DNA from: Lacunisphaera sp.
GTDB lineage: Bacteria; Verrucomicrobiota; Verrucomicrobiia; Opitutales; Opitutaceae
Assembly (NCBI GenBank): GCA_029945855.1
Contig: JAQSDJ010000083.1
Span: forward strand, 1-44,031
Direction of reading: 5' to 3'
DNA length: 44,031 bases
Both the position numbers and the translations under genes were made by a program. Position 1 is the stretch's first letter. Every line of letters begins with the position of its first letter. Under the pieces are notes generated by a model that saw only the letters and a program-made list of their open reading frames with translations, was not told where the DNA came from and did not search any database. Below are positions 1-8,338 of this stretch, piece after piece.

Positions 1-128
1 CCCTCAGGATAGTAGCCAGCAACGGTCATCGCTTTATCGTCAAAGAGGTTGCTTACGTTCAGCGACAGGTCGAGGCGCATGCCGTTTTTGAACTTCTGGA
101 TGCTTCGCTTCGCGCTAGAAACTGCCCT
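1..128 (-). pseudogene. C-terminal fragment of a second TonB-dependent receptor (runs off the window)
   Basis: Read on the minus strand, this stretch encodes residues such as MRLDLSLNVSNLFDD, which look like one of the last outer-membrane beta-strands of a TonB-dependent receptor. It aligns by eye with the KKLALYLNWDDVFAKD segment of the complete receptor that ends at 115. The frame is offset by one from that receptor, and an in-frame TGA lies at 131-129, so the fragment has no proper start of its own. The only ATG is internal to the homologous region. The stop codon lies outside the window. It is best explained as a remnant of a tandem receptor copy lost by deletion, or as an assembly junction. 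The homology is judged from pattern only. Confidence 0.5.
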
Positions 129-3100
129 TCACGCCTATCACGATGTATGAAGGGGTGACGTAGCGTTGGTAGATTTGGGCAAAGGCCGGGGTATCCGGCG
201 CTCGGCGATACACCAGGCGATCCTTGGCGAACACGTCGTCCCAGTTCAGGTAGAGGGCGAGCTTCTTGCTCAGCGCGTATTCCGCGCTGATCCCGTAGCG
301 AGTGTAGGCCGCTTGATATTCATAGGTGGACTGCGGGATGAACCCCTCGACCGAGGTGCCGGGAACGACCACCACCTCCGCCCGCTTCGTTTCAGCCTGA
401 TAAGCGCAAGTCAGACGGACGGAGAAGCGCGGCCGGATGTAGTTCAAGCCCGCCGTCAAGGAATCGGGGCTGAAACCCACGAAATCCTCTGCGTTGGCGC
501 CGCCCACTTTCAGGTGCGTGTAATTCACCCAAACCTGCGTCAACTGCAGCCACGACGGCAAGAACAGCAAATCCTGCCGGTAACTCAGCTCGGCCCCGTT
601 CAGCGTGGCGTCGCCGACATTTTCCCAACGACGCAGGACGTAGTTGTCGGCCAGCATATAATCGATGTCTCCCTCCGGAATGCCGTAGGCCTCGAGCGTT
701 GCCGCCGTGGTCGGCTGGCCGCGTTGCGCGAAGAAGTTGCTCACCTTTTTGTGATAGACCCCGACGGAGCCGAAGCCGCCCTTCAGATGATAGGAATCGA
801 GGGACAGATGGAAACTATCCGCGGTCCAGGGCTCCAGGCCGGGATTGCCGACCACGATGGTGCGGGCCGTGGTCGGATTGGAGTCGGTGGGGACCGGCAC
901 CGTGATCCCGGCCACGACGTATTGCACATCCGGACGACCGATCGTCTTCGCGTAGGCGGCTCGCACCACCAGGTTTTCGTTAAACGCGTAATTGGCGTTC
1001 AGGCTGGGATAGAACCCATCGTAGCTTTGGCTCTCGAACTGGGCGCGCTCCTGATTGATGAGCCTGAGCCGCTCCTCGGCGTTGTTGGTGATGGGAATCA
1101 ACGCGCCGGCGCTGGTGCGCAGCAAGTTGCCCGCCGCATCGCGCTGGTAGATGGCGAAGTTGTCGCGCTTCATGCTCCAGCCCTTGAGATCGGTTTTCTC
1201 GTAGCGGACACCGCCGGTGAAGTTCAGCCGGTTGGAGAGCAAGCGCAGATCAAACCGGAAATAGCCGGCCGTGATGTCCTCAAGCATTCGCTTGGAATTT
1301 TGCGCCCGGTTCTGGATGTGGGTCGTGTTCAGCGTGAAATACTCCGGGTGTTCCACGAAGAGGTCATAGACCTTCACCGGGCTGATCCAGCGCACCGGGT
1401 TGCCGTTCATCTTCACGTCGATGGATTCATCCACGATGTCATACAGCGAGACGGCGGTCTGCCCGGCGGCCTGGCCGACAAAGGTGTAGTTCTTGACCGG
1501 GCGGGTATCGTCCTTGTCGAGACGGTTGTAAGCGCCGCCGATCTTGAGCGTGAGGTTCCGGCCGATCGCGCGGCTGACGTTCAGGCGTCCGGCCGTCAGG
1601 TCCGTTTGGTAAAGGGCATACTCCTCATTGGCCGTGGACAAGGTGTAGTTGTCGGCGTTGTAGGGATCCAGCACCGTGCCGTTGGTGCGGGTGATCGTAT
1701 AGGTTTCCGGCCCGATGCTCGAACTCTTCCCAATCCCGTCTCCGCGGATATTGACGTTGAGGGCATTGGCCAAGACCCCGTTGAAGTAGCCCTTGCCCAG
1801 GCTGCTGCGCTCGCGGTCGGCGGCCGAGTAGGAGGCCGACCCGTCGATGATCCACAACGGGCCACGATGCTGATACCGTAGTGAAAGCATGCTGGTGTCG
1901 GTGGTCGCATCATAGTTCGACGGATTGAGCGTGCCCATTTCGAAACGCCCGGTGGTGCCGCGGCTTTCGGTATAATCCGCGTTACCGATCGCGTCGTAAT
2001 TGAGGTTAACGCGCGAGGTGAAGAAGCTCATGGCCTTTTTATCGAGCACAGCCCGTTGCTGAACCTGCAGGCTGAGCGTGTCATTCTGGGAGATTTTCCA
2101 ATCGACGCCCAGTTGGAGATTTTCGGTCCGGGAAATCGAGGCCTCCTGGCGCCATTGCGTGATCGCAAGCGCGTAGTCCTTGGGCGCTCCGGTCGTAATG
2201 TAGGTGTTCCTTAAATTCCAGAAAGCGACTTCCGAGGGCGTGTCGTCCGTCGGCCGCTGGCGCCAGGAGCGGGACACCCCGAGATTGACTGACAGGCTCT
2301 TCCCCACCGGGAAGGCGTAGCTCAGGCTGAACGAGGGTTCCTTGTGGCCCGGCGACGCCCGGTCGTGGGGCTGCCGCGAACCGCCGTTGAGATTCAATCC
2401 GTCCACGTTGTTGAAATTCATATAAACCTGGTAGCGGCCGACCGGGTGCTTGAGGCCCGCTCCGGTCTTCGCGATCAGGTTCATGGAACCGCCCAAGCCG
2501 GAAGCCGGCTGGTCGGGCGTAGGCACCTTCGAAACCTCGACGCGGTCGATATTCAAGATCGGCACGTCCTGCAGCGCCGCAGCGCGGCTGCTGGTCGGAC
2601 CAATGCCCGTGGCCGCCACGTCCATACCGTCAATCTGGATATTGGACATTTCCGCCGGAAATCCGCCTAAGGAGATCCGGCCGGGATTCTCTCCATCGTC
2701 CAGAATGGTAACACCGGGGAGGAAGCGCACATAATCACCGATGTTTTCCTGGCCGCGGTCGCCGAGCTCATCAAACGAGACCACGTTCTTGATATTCGCC
2801 GCATGGCGTTGCTCGTTCATCGCGACCGCCTGACCGCTCATCGTCTGTTCTGCAACCACCTGAAACGTATCCAGCACAAGCGTCGGGCCTTCCTGATCGC
2901 GACGGTCGGTTCTTTCACGACTGAGCTGGAAATCCTGCGCAGCCAGACCGCCTTGCGGCACCGTCACCCGCAGCGTTTGGGACACAAAGCCCAGGTAGGA
3001 AACTTCCAACTCGATGTCCTTGGCCGGAGCTCTCCGAAGATAAAACCTGCCGTCGTCATCGGTCAGAGCCTCCTGGGCGGTGCCCCGGATGGTAATTTTT

Positions 3101-3288
3101 GCCCGGCCGAGCGGAGCGCCGCTCACCGCATTGGACACCGTGCCCTGGACCGCGCCCAAGGGCTCGGCCGGGGATTGAGCATGACTGCCGAGGGCAAGAG
3201 CGAAGGTCGCGAATAGCGCCAGGCCCATGCGCAGGACGGTAAACCGCTTTCCATTTATCAAAGCGGGAATGAGGGATTGTGGGGTCAT
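115..3288 (-). CDS. TonB-dependent outer-membrane receptor with carboxypeptidase-regulatory-like domain
   Basis: This 1057-residue protein should import an oligosaccharide across the outer membrane using TonB energy. Residues 1-37 form a signal peptide ending near SHAQ. Residues about 45-115 are a carboxypeptidase-regulatory-like beta-sandwich (GAVQGTVSNAVSGAPL, DDDGRFYLR). A TonB-box-like DTFQVVAE precedes the plug at about 150-270, and the rest is a beta-barrel ending in aromatic Phe (GVKGSF), as expected for BAM insertion. No SusD-like partner is nearby, so this is not a Bacteroidetes SusCD pair. The style, with NIGDYVRFLPGV in the plug, resembles receptors that are abundant in Opitutaceae. 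It is divergent from the glycosidase operon starting at 3734, which suggests co-regulation. No Shine-Dalgarno sequence precedes the ATG. The substrate is inferred from the neighbours only. Confidence 0.93.
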   Translation of the reverse strand: MTPQSLIPALINGKRFTVLRMGLALFATFALALGSHAQSPAEPLGAVQGTVSNAVSGAPLGRAKITIRGTAQEALTDDDGRFYLRRAPAKDIELEVSYLGFVSQTLRVTVPQGGLAAQDFQLSRERTDRRDQEGPTLVLDTFQVVAEQTMSGQAVAMNEQRHAANIKNVVSFDELGDRGQENIGDYVRFLPGVTILDDGENPGRISLGGFPAEMSNIQIDGMDVAATGIGPTSSRAAALQDVPILNIDRVEVSKVPTPDQPASGLGGSMNLIAKTGAGLKHPVGRYQVYMNFNNVDGLNLNGGSRQPHDRASPGHKEPSFSLSYAFPVGKSLSVNLGVSRSWRQRPTDDTPSEVAFWNLRNTYITTGAPKDYALAITQWRQEASISRTENLQLGVDWKISQNDTLSLQVQQRAVLDKKAMSFFTSRVNLNYDAIGNADYTESRGTTGRFEMGTLNPSNYDATTDTSMLSLRYQHRGPLWIIDGSASYSAADRERSSLGKGYFNGVLANALNVNIRGDGIGKSSSIGPETYTITRTNGTVLDPYNADNYTLSTANEEYALYQTDLTAGRLNVSRAIGRNLTLKIGGAYNRLDKDDTRPVKNYTFVGQAAGQTAVSLYDIVDESIDVKMNGNPVRWISPVKVYDLFVEHPEYFTLNTTHIQNRAQNSKRMLEDITAGYFRFDLRLLSNRLNFTGGVRYEKTDLKGWSMKRDNFAIYQRDAAGNLLRTSAGALIPITNNAEERLRLINQERAQFESQSYDGFYPSLNANYAFNENLVVRAAYAKTIGRPDVQYVVAGITVPVPTDSNPTTARTIVVGNPGLEPWTADSFHLSLDSYHLKGGFGSVGVYHKKVSNFFAQRGQPTTAATLEAYGIPEGDIDYMLADNYVLRRWENVGDATLNGAELSYRQDLLFLPSWLQLTQVWVNYTHLKVGGANAEDFVGFSPDSLTAGLNYIRPRFSVRLTCAYQAETKRAEVVVVPGTSVEGFIPQSTYEYQAAYTRYGISAEYALSKKLALYLNWDDVFAKDRLVYRRAPDTPAFAQIYQRYVTPSYIVIGVKGSF

Positions 3289-3351
3289 TTGGTGTTTGGG
3301 TTATGAAGATCTATGGTGAGCAGGACTTCACGACGAGACCGTGTCGAAACC

Positions 3352-3370
3352 GGTCGCCTCGATGGCGACC
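3352..3370. repeat. Perfect 7-bp inverted repeat in the receptor 5' leader
   Basis: GGTCGCC and GGCGACC flank the 5-nt loop TCGAT, about 64 bp upstream of the receptor start codon. No T-tract follows on either strand, so it does not look like an intrinsic terminator. It may be a leader stem-loop or a protein-binding palindrome. Confidence 0.45.
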
Positions 3371-3568
3371 TCGTGCCGTTTCTCAATTGGCGCCGGCGCG
3401 GCTTGGTTTGAGCCTGCGCGAGTCGGCGGAAGGGGATGCGGCAGTTCGTCCGATGATCTGGCCATGACAATAAGCACGGTGACAGTGGGGGGTGGGGAGG
3501 GAAAAGGGGTTCCTTTCCCGGGTGAAAAGATTAGAGCATTTGGCTGATAACACCGCAAGCGGCGCTCC

Positions 3569-3581
3569 GGTATACCGTTGA
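3569..3581. promoter_or_regulatory. Candidate operator GGTATACCGTTGA
   Basis: This 13-mer matches GGTCAACCGTTGA at 36794-36806 in 11 of 13 positions. Like that site and the one at 35798-35810, it lies in an upstream intergenic region. The left half departs from the TCAA-N3-TTGA dyad seen in the other two, so it is the weakest of the set. Confidence 0.22.
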
Positions 3582-3733
3582 CTGGGGCCGCGAGGCGCCA
3601 GGCCGCACATCATCGCCCGCCGGGCGAGCAGGCGCGATTGCGCCGCGAAAGCTCAACTGTCGACTGCCTCCGGCTTTGTCAGTAACAGGGCGCGCAGCCA
3701 TTTGTTGCCGACCCCCTCACCCCTTCCTGCCCC

Positions 3734-6643
3734 ATGTCGTTTTATCTTCGTCTGTTCAATGTCCTCCTTCTGGCCGTCATCACCACGATCGGCGCTACCC
3801 TCTCGTCCGAACTGCGCGGCGCACCCGGCAACGCCGGTCATCACCTGACGCTCCGGCTGAACGGCGAGGTCGAGGTCACCGGTCCCGACGGCGCCCGCGC
3901 AGTGTTTGCACCGGTTTTCAACGTTCTCCTGACCGGGAATAATCCAAACCTGGAAACACGCTGGGGGCGTTACAAGGACGGCGGCCTGAAAAGCGGAGAC
4001 ACCGGTTCGACCTACCATGTGCTCACCTGGGGAAAACCGGCCGACGCGGTCGTCACCAACGAACATGTGGCCGATGGTTACGACCCCGACTCGGATCGTT
4101 TCTACGGCGCGGATCGCTCACCCAATCTCTTTGCCGCCGGGAAACTTCTAACCCTGCGCGCCACCGGCGCACGGGAGGAGTCGGGCCGCATCATCTGGAC
4201 CTTTCCCCCGACCGACGGCGTGACGCTGAAGGCCGAACTCGTGGTGCCGGATGACGGCAGCCAGCCGCGCCTGAACCTGCAGGCCGAGGTCGCCAGGCCC
4301 GGCTGGTATTCATTCGGCTATGTCGGTGCTCCCGCCTGCGACCCGGCCGCGATCGACGAACTCTGGCAGCCACTGGTCTACACCGAGCGCCGCTTCCCCG
4401 AAGATTCCTTTCTCGAAGCAGCCGCGCGCTGCCCTCTTCCCACCACGCTGGTCAGGCATGGCGGCACGACTGTCGGCGTGATGGCCGACCCGGCGGAGCT
4501 TCCCTTCCAGCCCATGCCCACCTTCGCCGCCTCCCGCTTCGGGGTCGCTCTGCGCAATCGCGCAGGCCAGGCGCAGCCCATGCTATTCGCGCCCATCCTC
4601 GGCGGCGCGGGCTCCAAACTGAAAGCCGGCGACCGCTTTGAGTTTTCCCACCGCCTTGTCGTCGTCCGCAAGAACATCGACCAGACGCAGGAGCTGCTCG
4701 CGCGCACGCTCTTCGGCTTCGCCGATGTGCGCCACAACATCCTCGGCTCGCTCAACGCCACTTTTGACCGCATGCTCGAATTCGGCCTAAGCGACCACGC
4801 GAAATTCAACACCGACCTCCGCGGCTTCGCCTACGATACGGATGTCCCGGGCTCCGTTAAAAATGTCTCCGCGCTGCATCCGCTCTCGCTCGCAATGGTC
4901 ACCGACAACCGCGAAATCTTCAACCGGCTCGCCCTGCCACTCGCGGAGTTTTTTGTCTCCCGCGAACGTTTCCTTTTCACCACTGACCCGACGGTCAAGG
5001 GCCAGTCCGCCTCCGCCCGGCTCGGCGGTCTCGGCGCTCCGCTCTCGGAGTTCAGCACGCTTTACCAGATGTCGGGCAATCGCACGCCGTTCTTCCTCTC
5101 GTCTGCGGAGTCCCTTTTCGGCAAAACCCGCGTGCTCAATCTCGTGGCCCCGTTGCGGGGCGATTTCTGGGCCAACTCGCTCGCTCTGTATCGTGCGACC
5201 GGTGACCGGAAGTGGCTCGAGCGCGCGAAACGCGATGCCGACGACTATCTGAAGCAGCGGATCGACACAGTTCAGACGAATTTCGAAGATCCTGATTCAC
5301 GCGGCTTGTTTTTCTGGACGTCCTTCAGCCCGCAGTGGAAGGAGCTCTTCGAACTTTACGAGGAAACCGGCGAGCGCCGCTACCTCGAAGCCGCCCGCAA
5401 AGGGGCCCGCAACTACACGCGTTACGTGTGGTTTTCTCCTCGCATTCCCCAGGGTGACGTCACGGTCAACACGGGCGGTTTCGCTCCCAATTATCGCAGC
5501 GGCCCGAAGTTCCCCAAAGTCCCGCTCGCCGAGGAATCCGTGCCCGCCTGGCAGGTTTCCGAGATCGGTCTGACGCCGGAATCCTCCGGCACGAGCCGCG
5601 GCCATCGTGGCATCCTCCTCGCCTGCTACGCGCCCTGGATGCTGCGCATCGCCGCGCTGACGAACGACACGTTCCTCCACGATGTCGCCCGCTCCGCGGT
5701 GATCGGTCGCTACACCAGCTTCCCCGGCTACCACCTGAACACCGCCCGCACGACCGCTTACCAGAAGCCCGATTTCGCCGAGCGGCCCAAGGACGAACTC
5801 AACGCGATGACGTCGATTCACTACAATCACATCTGGCCGGCGATCGCCTTGGTTTTCGACTACCTCGTCTCCGACGTGGTTGCGAAGTCCCAGGGCAAGG
5901 TCAGCTTTCCCAGCCACTACGCCGAGGGCTACGGCTATCTTCAGCAGAAGATCTACGGTGATCGTCCGGGCCGGGTCTACGACACCAATGATCTCTATCT
6001 GTGGATGCCCCCGGGCGTCGTCACGGTCGAGTCTCCGGAACTCAATTACGTCGTCGCCCGCGGAGAAAACAGGCTGGCGATCGCGTTCACCAATCAGTCG
6101 CAGGCCGCGGTCAGGAGCCGCGTGCGCATCAATCCGGAACTGGTCGGCCTGCCAGCTATCGGAGAAACCGCGAAAGTCACGCTCTGGATCGACGGTAAAA
6201 AGCAGCGGGCTCGCACGCTCGACGCCGATGGCTCCATGGAGATTGAAGCAACTCCCGCCGGGATCACCGCCATCGTGGTGCAAGGCGTCTCGCCGCAGGT
6301 CCGCTTCCAAGCCCAGGTGCTCTCAAAGGACGCCCGGCCCCTGCCCGCCGGCAGCGTATGCGAGCTGGGTTTCCGCGGCGCACGCGCAGTAGCCATGCGT
6401 TTCGGATCAGGCGATCTCACCAGCGTCTACGCCTACCTACCCGACTTCGAACGTGAGATCGTGCGCTCGACGCTGTTCCACCGTCAGGGCAATGGCGCTT
6501 TCGCGACGCTCGAAGACACCGCCTACCCCTACGACTACACCGTCCCGGTCAACTCCACCGCTCCGGTGGAATTCTACGTTGAAGTTCAACTCAAGGACGG
6601 CCGCACGGAGAAGTCTCCCGTCGGCAAGGTCATGCTCGAATAG
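3734..6643 (+). CDS. Large secreted protein of unknown family, paralogue A (probable carbohydrate-active enzyme)
   Basis: The 969-residue product has an N-terminal signal peptide (about 1-30). A beta-rich region of some 300 residues follows, then a helix-rich middle (about 330-720) starting near the FADVRHNILGSLN segment. A beta-rich C-terminal part carries the block YGDRPGRVYDTNDLYLWMP at about residue 742. The same order and blocks (VGYVGAPA-like, QPMLFAPILGG, VPAWQVS-x-GL, HRG, SDxxA) recur in the proteins at 8328-11201 and 26989-30234. The beta-sandwich, helical toroid, beta layout resembles many glycosidases and lyases. I do not recognise a characterised family; DUF5695 is a guess from memory, not checked. 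As first gene of the operon and linked to rhamnosidases, a glycan-cleaving role is inferred. No Shine-Dalgarno precedes the ATG. Confidence 0.85.
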   Translation: MSFYLRLFNVLLLAVITTIGATLSSELRGAPGNAGHHLTLRLNGEVEVTGPDGARAVFAPVFNVLLTGNNPNLETRWGRYKDGGLKSGDTGSTYHVLTWGKPADAVVTNEHVADGYDPDSDRFYGADRSPNLFAAGKLLTLRATGAREESGRIIWTFPPTDGVTLKAELVVPDDGSQPRLNLQAEVARPGWYSFGYVGAPACDPAAIDELWQPLVYTERRFPEDSFLEAAARCPLPTTLVRHGGTTVGVMADPAELPFQPMPTFAASRFGVALRNRAGQAQPMLFAPILGGAGSKLKAGDRFEFSHRLVVVRKNIDQTQELLARTLFGFADVRHNILGSLNATFDRMLEFGLSDHAKFNTDLRGFAYDTDVPGSVKNVSALHPLSLAMVTDNREIFNRLALPLAEFFVSRERFLFTTDPTVKGQSASARLGGLGAPLSEFSTLYQMSGNRTPFFLSSAESLFGKTRVLNLVAPLRGDFWANSLALYRATGDRKWLERAKRDADDYLKQRIDTVQTNFEDPDSRGLFFWTSFSPQWKELFELYEETGERRYLEAARKGARNYTRYVWFSPRIPQGDVTVNTGGFAPNYRSGPKFPKVPLAEESVPAWQVSEIGLTPESSGTSRGHRGILLACYAPWMLRIAALTNDTFLHDVARSAVIGRYTSFPGYHLNTARTTAYQKPDFAERPKDELNAMTSIHYNHIWPAIALVFDYLVSDVVAKSQGKVSFPSHYAEGYGYLQQKIYGDRPGRVYDTNDLYLWMPPGVVTVESPELNYVVARGENRLAIAFTNQSQAAVRSRVRINPELVGLPAIGETAKVTLWIDGKKQRARTLDADGSMEIEATPAGITAIVVQGVSPQVRFQAQVLSKDARPLPAGSVCELGFRGARAVAMRFGSGDLTSVYAYLPDFEREIVRSTLFHRQGNGAFATLEDTAYPYDYTVPVNSTAPVEFYVEVQLKDGRTEKSPVGKVMLE

Positions 6644-6790
6644 GTCTCCGCTCGCTCACCGTTCCGCCGGCCGCCAGGCCAGCGGCGAACGGCTTCCACT
6701 CTCCCCGGCCGCGCCCACCCGCGCGGCCCGTGCATCTCGCATCGCCGGCCGAAACACCGCCGGCCGTGCCCGCTCCCTCTTGCTTTTCTT

Positions 6791-8338
6791 ATGAAACCGT
6801 CCACCCGCCCCCGCTTCACGCTCGGTCTGATTCTGATCACTTATCTCGCTGCCCTCGGCCAGCCAGCCGCCGCCGCACCACTGTCGCCCGCACAAGCCGG
6901 CCCGCTCGCCAAAACGTTCATCAATCCTCTGCCCCTGCCCGATTATCCGTTGGGAAACTGGACGCAAAAGCCGTCACCCACGATGGATCGCTGGTTGAAG
7001 GGTTTTCGTCAGGACTTCCGCGAACTGGCGGACCCTTCCGTCATCTATCACGAGGGCAAATGGATCATGTATCCATCCGTCGCGATGGCTTACGTGACCG
7101 AGGATTTCACCACGTGGACGCATCATCCCATCCAGCCCTCGAAGATCGGTGACGGCTACGCACCCAGCGTGGCCGAGCACGACGGCAAGTTCTACCTCGT
7201 CGGTTGCTTTTCGGAACTCTACGTCGCGGATCATCCGCTCGGGCCGTTCAAGTCCCTCGGCCCGATCACCACCCCGGACGGCGGCGAAACGATCGACAGC
7301 GTGATCTTCGATCCGATGCTTTTTTCCGACGAAGGGAAACTTTACCTCTACTATCACGTCACCGGCGGATTGGTCGGCACACGGCTGGACTCCAAAAATC
7401 CGACGCGCATGGAGGTGCTTCCCAAGCAACTCGCCGGCGCCCGCACGGATCAGGAGTGGGAACGTTACGGTGAATACAATGAGGATCCCCGCCGCTCCTT
7501 CATGGAAGGCGTGTGGATGTTCAAGGACAAGGGCACCTACTACCTCACCTTCACCGGCCCCGGCACCGCGCTCGGCACCTACGCGCTCGGCACCTACAAA
7601 GGATCCTCACCGCTGGGCGACTTCGTATATCAGAATAAAAATCCCGTGCTGCGGAAACCGTTCGGCGTCGTGCCCGGCTCGGGTCACGGCTCGATTGTGC
7701 GCGGACCTAACGACACCCTCTGGGCGTTCGTGACGAGCGTGGTCGGGAACTACCACGTCTTCGAGCGGCGGGTCGGCCTGTTCCCGGTCGGCATCGACAG
7801 CGAGGGCGATCTTGTGGGCCTCGCCGTGCGCGACGTTCCCCAGCACGCTCCCGGCACCCTCGCTCATCCGGAAAAAGGCAACGAGGCCGGCTGGCTTCCC
7901 GTGAGCGTTCGCACGATTGCGACTGCATCAAGCGTCGCGCCGGGCCGCACCGCCGACTACGCGATGGACGACAGCGCCCGCACATGGTGGCAGCCGGCGG
8001 ACAACGACGAGTCGCCCGCGCTCACCCTGGATTTGAAATCCACCTACGAGGTCGCCGCCGTGCGCGTCCTCTGGTCGGAGCCGGGGCTCGATCATGAGAA
8101 GGGCGTGCTGCCCGGTCCGGTCCGTTACCGCGTGCTCGCGCAGGCTTCACGCAATGCCGAATGGCGGACCGTGGTCGATTGCAGCGAAAACACCACCGAT
8201 CTGCTCATCGACTACCGCACGTTCGAAACGGCGCAGGCGCGCCGCATGAAGCTGGAGATCGTTGGCGCTCCGGCCGGCGTCGGCATCGGCGTGCTCGAGT
8301 TCACCGTCTTCGGTCGTCCCCCCGCTCATGCGAAATAG
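6791..8338 (+). CDS. GH43-type beta-propeller glycosidase with C-terminal F5/8 (CBM32-like) domain
   Basis: The 515-residue exported protein has a signal peptide ending near AAAA (about residue 28) and a five-bladed propeller domain to about residue 360. Three GH43 landmarks are visible: ADPSV near residue 82 (general base Asp), FDPMLFSDEGKLYLYYH near 174 (pKa-modulating Asp) and SFMEGVWMF near 239 (general acid Glu). PGSGHGS near 300 fits the metal or active-site His. The last 130 residues, with the WWQPADNDESPALTLDL stretch, look like an F5/8-type galactose-binding domain. GH43 members are mostly arabinofuranosidases, xylosidases or galactanases; specificity cannot be read here. It is 147 bp after paralogue A and overlaps paralogue B by 11 bp, so the three are probably co-expressed. 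Confidence 0.88.
   Translation: MKPSTRPRFTLGLILITYLAALGQPAAAAPLSPAQAGPLAKTFINPLPLPDYPLGNWTQKPSPTMDRWLKGFRQDFRELADPSVIYHEGKWIMYPSVAMAYVTEDFTTWTHHPIQPSKIGDGYAPSVAEHDGKFYLVGCFSELYVADHPLGPFKSLGPITTPDGGETIDSVIFDPMLFSDEGKLYLYYHVTGGLVGTRLDSKNPTRMEVLPKQLAGARTDQEWERYGEYNEDPRRSFMEGVWMFKDKGTYYLTFTGPGTALGTYALGTYKGSSPLGDFVYQNKNPVLRKPFGVVPGSGHGSIVRGPNDTLWAFVTSVVGNYHVFERRVGLFPVGIDSEGDLVGLAVRDVPQHAPGTLAHPEKGNEAGWLPVSVRTIATASSVAPGRTADYAMDDSARTWWQPADNDESPALTLDLKSTYEVAAVRVLWSEPGLDHEKGVLPGPVRYRVLAQASRNAEWRTVVDCSENTTDLLIDYRTFETAQARRMKLEIVGAPAGVGIGVLEFTVFGRPPAHAK

Larger units (their letters stand above)
3289..3733. promoter_or_regulatory. Divergent control region between the TonB receptor and the plus-strand glycosidase operon
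   Basis: This 445-bp gap has no convincing gene. It holds several hairpin-capable repeats. One is a 7-bp perfect stem GGTCGCC/GGCGACC with loop TCGAT at 3352-3370. Another is GGGAAAAGG paired with CCTTTCCC around a GGTT loop at about 3499-3519. A third is TCGCCC/GGGCGA with a 3-nt loop at 3613-3627, and the last is GGCGC/GCGCC at 3631-3644. A GGTATACCGTTGA element sits at 3569-3581. Both promoters must lie here, but no clear -35/-10 pair was found. Confidence 0.6.

Noticed and set aside
166-1881. Plus-strand 571-codon open frame opposite the TonB receptor
   Set aside because: The receptor on the other strand has a full domain series and a proper beta-barrel end; this frame has no motif.
3578-3610. 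TTGACT as a -35 box for the plus operon
   Set aside because: No acceptable -10 hexamer lies 15-20 bp downstream in this GC-rich stretch.
6730-6770. Repeated CGCCGGCCG between paralogue A and GH43 as a terminator or operator
   Set aside because: The two copies form only a weak GC-rich stem without a T-run, and such strings are frequent in this base composition.
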